The position numbers and the translations under genes are program-made. From an uncultured Candidatus Saccharibacteria bacterium (GTDB lineage: Bacteria > Patescibacteriota > Saccharimonadia > Saccharimonadales > Saccharimonadaceae), in assembly GCA_947427985.1 (NCBI GenBank), contig CANEKB010000038.1, positions 1 through 9,331 of the forward strand: a stretch of 9,331 nucleotides of DNA. The letters are read 5' to 3'. Within the stretch, counting starts at the first letter, position 1, and every line of letters begins with the position of its first letter. Below, one piece after another: positions 5,476 through 9,331 of this stretch. The notes beneath the pieces are model-generated. The model saw only the letters and a program-made list of their open reading frames with translations. It was not told the DNA's origin and searched no databases.

Positions 5476-6087
5476 CTAATTAGCGACAGACGCAGTAAAG
5501 ATAACGTCACTAGTATAGCGACCTGGCTGCTGCCCCTCAGCAGCGTAAACGCCAAAGGAAACATAAGTCGTCGCCTTACCGTTAGCTGCAATAGTTCCAG
5601 TATTGCCACTACCGCTCAAAAGTTGTACAGGATTGTTGCGAGCAGGAACACCCTTGTAAGAAGTAGCTTCCGCACTTACAGAGTTACTAACTGCATAACC
5701 CCATGCCGAAGTAGAAGTATCAGCATTCAAAGCACCAGTAGTCGTCAAAGTCTCGATACGTTCGTTGTTTGCATTAATTAAAGCAGTATCAGCTAAACGA
5801 TCTTCAAGCGTCAATTTGTACTTTTGCTGAGTATCATTTCCGCTCACAGTGACCGCAATTTTACGGCTTTCTACGGCACCACCAGGAGTGACACCTTCAA
5901 TCAATACGCCGTCAGCACCCAAATCGTCAGCAGTCGTAGCATCAGTGATATTGATCGAAAGAGCATCATCAATGATAGCGGTTACCGGAACGGTAGCTTC
6001 CGAAGCGTACGAAGCTAGTGGCAAAGCTGCAGCACCGAGACCAGCAACAACGCCCAAAGCAGCCATGGCTGCAGTCATTTTCTTCAT
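5476..6087 (-). CDS. Secreted WxL-like beta-sandwich surface protein
   Basis: A 203-residue exported protein. Residues 1-28 are a signal peptide (MKKMTAAMAALGVVAGLG..., cleavage after SYA). The mature part is one Thr/Ala/Asn-rich beta domain: PVTAIIDDALSINIT at its start, TPGGAVESRKIAVTV (67-81), TSAWGYAVS (126-134) and YVSFGVYAAEGQQPGRYTSDVIFTASV near the end. The AWGY and (P)GRYTSDVxFT elements recall WxL-domain proteins and other secreted Patescibacteria proteins; the strict W-x-L motifs are absent (WGY and FTA stand in those places), so the call is a fold-level resemblance. There is no membrane anchor, so it must be released or held by a partner. The anchored DUF916-like proteins encoded next to it are the obvious candidates. 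AAGGAG with a seven-base spacer supports the ATG. A strong promoter and its own terminator suggest high, independent expression. A pilin-like or spore-coat-U-like fold is an alternative. Confidence 0.65.
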   Translation of the reverse strand: MKKMTAAMAALGVVAGLGAAALPLASYASEATVPVTAIIDDALSINITDATTADDLGADGVLIEGVTPGGAVESRKIAVTVSGNDTQQKYKLTLEDRLADTALINANNERIETLTTTGALNADTSTSAWGYAVSNSVSAEATSYKGVPARNNPVQLLSGSGNTGTIAANGKATTYVSFGVYAAEGQQPGRYTSDVIFTASVAN

Positions 6088-6150
6088 ATTTATTCTCCTT
6101 TTTATTTTGGATTTTATTTAATATTTTTATATGTGACCTTTATGTTTCCT

Positions 6151-6179
6151 ATTATACGCAAGCGTTTTTCAAAAGTCAA
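6151..6179 (-). promoter_or_regulatory. Near-consensus promoter of the WxL-like gene
   Basis: On the minus strand TTGACT (6179-6174) and TATAAT (6156-6151) are exactly 17 bases apart, the best -35/-10 pair in the window. The predicted leader is about 57 bases, much longer than the others here. Confidence 0.85.
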
Positions 6180-6201
6180 CAACTTTTTTCAACTTTTTTG
6201 T

Positions 6202-6231
6202 AAAAATATACCCACCTCCTGGTGGGCATAT
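6202..6231 (-). terminator. Terminator of pgk
   Basis: An 11-pair stem (6206-6216 with 6221-6231, one G-U in RNA) closes on a four-base loop and is followed on the minus strand by five T. It starts nine bases after the pgk stop and directly precedes the WxL-like promoter. Confidence 0.9.
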
Positions 6232-6239
6232 TCTATTTT

Positions 6240-7325
6240 TTACTTATCTTCGAGCGCTTCTAGTCCCGGCATTTCCCCGCCCGAGAGCAGCGCCAATGCC
6301 GCGCCGCCACCGGTAGAGACTAGCGACACTGTCCAATCCGGATGCTCCGCTACTAAGTTCTCGACAAAACCCGACGTATCGCCACCGCAGATAATCGAGG
6401 TTTCCCCGTCATCTTCGCCCAAAGTCTGCGTTACGATCGTCGAAGCTGTCGCATAAGCCGGATCTTCCACCTTCCCGAGTACACCATTCCAAACTACTGT
6501 TTTCGCTCCGTGGATCATATCGACAATCTTCGTTGTCGAAATCGGCCCAATATCCAGCTTTTCGCCCGCACTATTCTCATCGAAATCTTCCGCTACATAG
6601 ATTTGTGGATGTCCGCTCGTATAGCCATCCGCCGCGATTTTTCCACCCACAATAATCCGATCCGCCACCGGCAGGAACTTATCAATCAATGGCTGCTTGT
6701 CCGCCACCTTTGACCCCCCGATAATCACTACTAGCGGATGTTCCGGGTTCTCAAGCGCTCCGCGCAGCATCGTGACTTCCTTCTCCAACAAAAGACCCGC
6801 TACCGATGGAAGAAGTTTCGTAATCGCCACCGTCGAAGCCTGTTCACGATGTGCCACTGCAAACCCATCCTGAACGAACAAAGTAGCGCCCGTCGCTTGC
6901 ACCAGATCGCGCGCAAAATCTTCCGAATTCGCCTTTTCCTCCGGCGAGAACCGCAGGTTTTCCAATAAAGTCACGCTTCCCTCCGGCGCCTCCTCAATCG
7001 CTAAAGCTAATTGCTCCATATCTGTATGTTCGACAAAACCAATTGCCCGTCCTGGCAAATTCTCTGCCAAAACTTCCACTATCGGTCGTAGCGACAACTT
7101 CTTGTCATAACCTTCTGGCCGGCCCAAATGTGAAATCAAAATCACTTTCTGCGCCCCATTCTCGAGCAAGTAGTTGATCGTCGGCAAGCTCTCTCGTACT
7201 CGAAAGTCGCTCGCTACTTGTACATCACCCTCTTCATCTTCATATAGTGGCACATTATAATCCGCCCGCACTAAGACCACCTGGTCCTTCACATCAACAT
7301 CCCGAATCGTTTTCTTCTGGAACAT
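6240..7325 (-). CDS. pgk: Phosphoglycerate kinase, compact form
   Basis: Converts 1,3-bisphosphoglycerate and ADP to 3-phosphoglycerate and ATP in glycolysis. The 361-residue protein has the two-lobe family motifs in order: RADYNVP (20-26), DFRVRESLPTI (40-50), SHLGRP (65-70), LLENLRF (120-126), DGFAVAHR (153-160), GGSKVADK (203-210), WNGVLG (279-284), CGGDTSG (313-319) and STGGGA (337-342). These include the substrate-binding Arg residues and the nucleotide-site glycines. The family is usually about 390-400 residues; the shortening lies mainly between GGKIAADG and the WNG motif. WNGVLG replaces the common WNGPMG, and CGGDT replaces GGGDS. The start MFQKKTI is chosen because GGAGG lies just upstream and the -10 box overlaps the 11 extra codons of the longer frame. 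pyk lies upstream on the same strand, with a terminator and promoter between. Confidence 0.95.
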   Translation of the reverse strand: MFQKKTIRDVDVKDQVVLVRADYNVPLYEDEEGDVQVASDFRVRESLPTINYLLENGAQKVILISHLGRPEGYDKKLSLRPIVEVLAENLPGRAIGFVEHTDMEQLALAIEEAPEGSVTLLENLRFSPEEKANSEDFARDLVQATGATLFVQDGFAVAHREQASTVAITKLLPSVAGLLLEKEVTMLRGALENPEHPLVVIIGGSKVADKQPLIDKFLPVADRIIVGGKIAADGYTSGHPQIYVAEDFDENSAGEKLDIGPISTTKIVDMIHGAKTVVWNGVLGKVEDPAYATASTIVTQTLGEDDGETSIICGGDTSGFVENLVAEHPDWTVSLVSTGGGAALALLSGGEMPGLEALEDK

Positions 7326-7341
7326 TCTCCTCCTTTTCCCT

Positions 7342-7347
7342 ATTATA
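7342..7347 (-). promoter_or_regulatory. Extended -10 promoter of pgk
   Basis: The minus strand reads TGGTATAAT with no recognisable -35. Initiation near 7335 would give a leader of about ten bases made up almost entirely of AAGGAGGAGA. Confidence 0.65.
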
Positions 7348-7429
7348 CCACTCCTCAAAAACTTTCGGGGATCGGCCGCAAAACATAAGGTAACTCTCGC
7401 ACTAAACTTTTCGGGATCTGTGAGAGACT

Positions 7430-7463
7430 AAAAGAACCGCCTCTCTTAAGAGAAGCAGCTCTT
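7430..7463 (-). terminator. Terminator of pyk, strand-specific
   Basis: A 14-pair stem (7432-7445 with 7450-7463) closes on the loop TTAA and is followed on the minus strand by TTTT with one C before it. Three of the pairs are G-U in the minus-strand RNA; the plus-strand RNA would have A-C mismatches at the same places. The hairpin therefore works only for pyk. Confidence 0.8.
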
Positions 7464-7527
7464 TATTTTGCTTAACCTTGCTGGACGCGTCTCGAACCAG
7501 AACCTGAAAGGTTTAGTGTGGGAGTTT

Positions 7528-8958
7528 CTAAATACTACGAACTTTGATTGTATCGGTCCCCGCTACATCCCGATCTCCTGACACCAAGACAACCTTAAGA
7601 TTCTTCCTACGTTCCGAAGTTTGGAGATATCCTGATTCTTTTAGCTCTTTAGCTAGCTCGATTCCAAAATTCACCGAGTATGGCCGCACAAACGCTGAGT
7701 TTGCGTAGGCTAGTGCAAGTTGGTTTGCCACCCGCTCGTTACTCGTTACCGTAATAATTGGCAAATTTGGCCGTTGTGCCGCCATCGCTCGAGCCGTCGC
7801 ACCAGAAGCCGACTGACAAATAATCGCATCCGCCTTCAAACCTTCCGCCAACCGTGCTGCCGCTGCCGAAATCGCATCGTAGTCACGGTTCTCACTCTCC
7901 GGATCATGCGGAATCGGCTGCATCTCCGAATTGTTCTGTGCGTAGAGAATTACTTTTTTCATTGCCTTTACCGTCTCAAGCGGATACTTACCATTCGCCG
8001 TCTCGTCCGAAAGCATTACTACATCCGCCCCCTGAATCACCGCATTTGCCACATCACTCACTTCGGCGCGCGTCGGTTCTGGATTATCCACCATCGAACC
8101 CATAGTTTGTGTCGCCACAATACAAATCTTTGCGTGCTCGCGGCACATCTTCACTAACTTTCGCTGCACGATCGGCACAATCTCCGCACCAGCTTCTACT
8201 GCCATATCACCACGCGCCACCATAATCGCATCCGACGCCTTCACGATCTCTTCAAGATTCTTGTCGCTTTCAACGGCTTTTTTCGTCTCAATCTTTGCAA
8301 TAATCTTCGCCGTCGAATCATGCTGTCGCAGAATCTCCCGCAAATTATGAATATCGTCCGCACACTGAATAAACGAAAGCGCTACGTAATCAAAATCTCG
8401 CGATGCACCCCAGGCTATATCTGCCAAGTCTTTCGGTGTCAAAATATCCCCACCAAAATCCGTATCAGGCAAATTCAAGCCCTTATTATTCATCACGAAA
8501 CCATCATTTTCTGCCACTACCTTAATCGCCGTTTCTGAAACGATCTCGGTCACGTGTGTCCGCACCTTACCGTCAAACATGTAAATTGGTTCACCAACTT
8601 TTACTTTTGGCGCTAAGTTGTACTGTACTGGCAAAACATTCCCCGACTTATGCTCGGTAATATTCGCATCCAAGATAATCTCGTCGCCCTCTTTAATATC
8701 GTAGTGATTATTTTTTACCAAACCAAGACGGATTTTTGGACCCTGAAGATCCTGAATCATAGCCACCGAACGACCTTTATTTTTCGCTGCTTTGCGCACC
8801 CATGCGATTTGCTTCTCTCGCGTCTCGCTATCCCCATGCGAAAAATTCAACCGGCAACCATTCACACCTGCCATAATCAAATCATTAACTTTTTCCTCAC
8901 TCGACGTAGCCGGCCCAATCGTCGCCAAAATCTTTGTACGTTTGAAAATTTTACTCAT
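7528..8958 (-). CDS. pyk: Pyruvate kinase
   Basis: Transfers phosphate from phosphoenolpyruvate to ADP, yielding pyruvate and ATP as the last step of glycolysis. The 476-residue protein is full length for the family. The TIM-barrel domain shows TKILATIGPAT (8-18), CRLNFSHG (35-42, with substrate and K+ ligands Arg36, Asn38 and Ser40), QDLQGPKIRLG (69-79), AKIETKKAVE (221-230, catalytic Lys222 and metal ligand Glu224), MVARGD (246-251, metal ligand Asp251), VATQTMGSM (281-289, catalytic Thr283) and PTRAEVSDVANAV (295-307). The B domain lies at about 75-170, and the C-terminal regulatory domain follows about 350 with SASGATARAMAAQRP. ATQTMGSM replaces the usual ATQMLESM. The Shine-Dalgarno is weak (AGGG). 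It probably forms its own transcript, separated from pgk by a hairpin terminator. Together they are the two ATP-yielding steps of lower glycolysis. Confidence 0.97.
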   Translation of the reverse strand: MSKIFKRTKILATIGPATSSEEKVNDLIMAGVNGCRLNFSHGDSETREKQIAWVRKAAKNKGRSVAMIQDLQGPKIRLGLVKNNHYDIKEGDEIILDANITEHKSGNVLPVQYNLAPKVKVGEPIYMFDGKVRTHVTEIVSETAIKVVAENDGFVMNNKGLNLPDTDFGGDILTPKDLADIAWGASRDFDYVALSFIQCADDIHNLREILRQHDSTAKIIAKIETKKAVESDKNLEEIVKASDAIMVARGDMAVEAGAEIVPIVQRKLVKMCREHAKICIVATQTMGSMVDNPEPTRAEVSDVANAVIQGADVVMLSDETANGKYPLETVKAMKKVILYAQNNSEMQPIPHDPESENRDYDAISAAAARLAEGLKADAIICQSASGATARAMAAQRPNLPIITVTSNERVANQLALAYANSAFVRPYSVNFGIELAKELKESGYLQTSERRKNLKVVLVSGDRDVAGTDTIKVRSI

Positions 8959-8998
8959 TTTTACCCTATTTTGCTTATTCTTTTGTTTACCTCACACT

Positions 8999-9007
8999 AT
9001 TTTATCA
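8999..9007 (-). promoter_or_regulatory. Extended -10 promoter of pyk
   Basis: The minus strand reads TGATAAAAT (extended -10 with one mismatch) about 40 bases before the pyk ATG. No convincing -35 is seen. Confidence 0.45.
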
Positions 9008-9109
9008 TATTTTTCAGATTATCACTAGCCATTCCTTCCCTTTTGTTACCGTTCTTTGTCGCCTCCATTGCATTTCCCTGCCTATTTCGCGTAAAACCTT
9101 AGAAAATTC

Positions 9110-9138
9110 TTGCTTTTCAACGACATTCTTGGTATAAT
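9110..9138 (+). promoter_or_regulatory. Promoter of tRNA-Glu (and probably tRNA-Lys)
   Basis: TTGCTT (9110-9115) and TATAAT (9133-9138) are 17 bases apart, with TGG before the -10. The predicted start is only a base or two upstream of the mature tRNA 5' end. It diverges from the pyk promoter. Confidence 0.75.
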
Positions 9139-9146
9139 GAACCTGC

Positions 9147-9221
9147 GGTCTCTTAGTATAACGGTTAGTACAACGGGTTTTCATCCCGTCAACGCGGGTT
9201 CGACTCCCGCAGAGATCACCA
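9147..9221 (+). tRNA. tRNA-Glu(TTC)
   Basis: The 75-base cloverleaf has an encoded CCA. The acceptor stem pairs GGTCTCT with AGAGATC (one G-U), and the D stem GTAT/GTAC is of the form usual for Glu. The anticodon stem ACGGG/CCCGT encloses TTTTCAT, giving anticodon TTC, and the T arm is GCGGG-TTCGACT-CCCGC. Confidence 0.95.
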
Positions 9222-9252
9222 AGTTTATAAAAATAAACTTTATTTTGTTTTT
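9222..9252 (+). terminator. Possible weak terminator or processing hairpin between tRNAs
   Basis: AGTTTAT (9222-9228) pairs with ATAAACT (9233-9239) around AAAA and is followed by a T-rich run. The stem is purely A-T apart from one G-C pair. No separate promoter is evident for the following tRNA-Lys, so read-through or RNA processing is as likely as termination. Confidence 0.4.
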
Positions 9253-9279
9253 GTAAACTGCGTTAACAGTCTAATTTGT

Positions 9280-9331
9280 GGGCCGGTAGCTCAGTTGGTT
9301 AGAGCACGGGCCTTTTAAGCCCGGTGTCGAG
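9280..9331 (+). tRNA. tRNA-Lys(TTT), 3' end cut by window edge
   Basis: The acceptor 5' strand is GGGCCGG, the D stem pairs GCTC with GAGC, and the anticodon stem CGGGC/GCCCG encloses CTTTTAA, giving anticodon TTT (Lys). The sequence stops at the beginning of the T arm, so the acceptor pairing and CCA cannot be checked. It lies 58 bases after tRNA-Glu on the same strand. Confidence 0.9.

Noticed and set aside
7473..7510. tRNA-like T-arm in the pyk 3' region
   Set aside because: The minus strand contains GGTTCGAGAC, but the stem and the seven-base loop do not fit a T arm and there is no cloverleaf around it.
8650..9102. 150-codon plus-strand reading frame overlapping the start of pyk
   Set aside because: Mostly antisense to the well-conserved pyk N-terminus; no ribosome binding site or recognisable domain.
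9251..9275. Separate promoter for tRNA-Lys (TTGTAA with TCTAAT)
   Set aside because: The spacer is only 13 bases and the start would fall inside the tRNA.
1..9331. CRISPR array, insertion-sequence transposase or phage genes
   Set aside because: No regularly spaced direct repeats, transposase motifs or phage structural genes were seen.

Overview
The window looks like a chromosomal segment of a Patescibacteria (CPR) genome, most probably Candidatus Saccharibacteria. This is inferred from family content, not from any search. The clues are a DUF5663-like protein, FISUMP-type C-termini ending GFSLRCLAIE, secreted proteins with AWGY and QPGRYTSDVIFT motifs, compact versions of Fmt and Pgk, and very short leaders with extended -10 promoters. 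The standard genetic code fits: long intact genes run without in-frame TGA.

Left end (1-1386): the C-terminal end of peptide deformylase (def) is followed one base later by methionyl-tRNA formyltransferase (fmt), so the two enzymes that add and remove the initiator formyl group are coupled. A small DUF5663-like gene converges on them. Next comes tRNA-Val(GAC), with its own promoter and terminator.

Accessory stretch (1595-2334): there is no ordinary gene here. It holds two oppositely oriented, headless 3' ends of FISUMP-domain genes placed head to head. They share an FVRSG-encoding start and an identical 39-base 3' end plus downstream DNA, but their cores differ. The pair therefore reads as an inverted, promoterless double cassette. 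Immediately to its right is a roughly 140-base imperfect palindrome with further hairpins inside it. This is the most unusual part of the window.

Cell-surface locus (2335-6179, minus strand): a secreted WxL-like beta-sandwich protein is transcribed from a near-consensus promoter and closed by a terminator. It is followed by a three-gene unit: two tandem, paralogous, signal-peptide plus C-terminal-anchor proteins resembling DUF916/WxL-interacting proteins, and an Ig-like anchored protein with a TPSTG motif. The composition parallels the Gram-positive csc (WxL / DUF916 / LPxTG) surface complexes. By inference it may be a cell-envelope complex on the surface of an epibiont.

Right end (6202-9331): two lower-glycolysis genes on the minus strand, pgk and pyk, each have their own promoter and terminator and generate ATP by substrate-level phosphorylation. 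tRNA-Glu(TTC) and a tRNA-Lys(TTT) cut off by the window edge then run on the plus strand. Transcription units are compact and separated by clear hairpin terminators.
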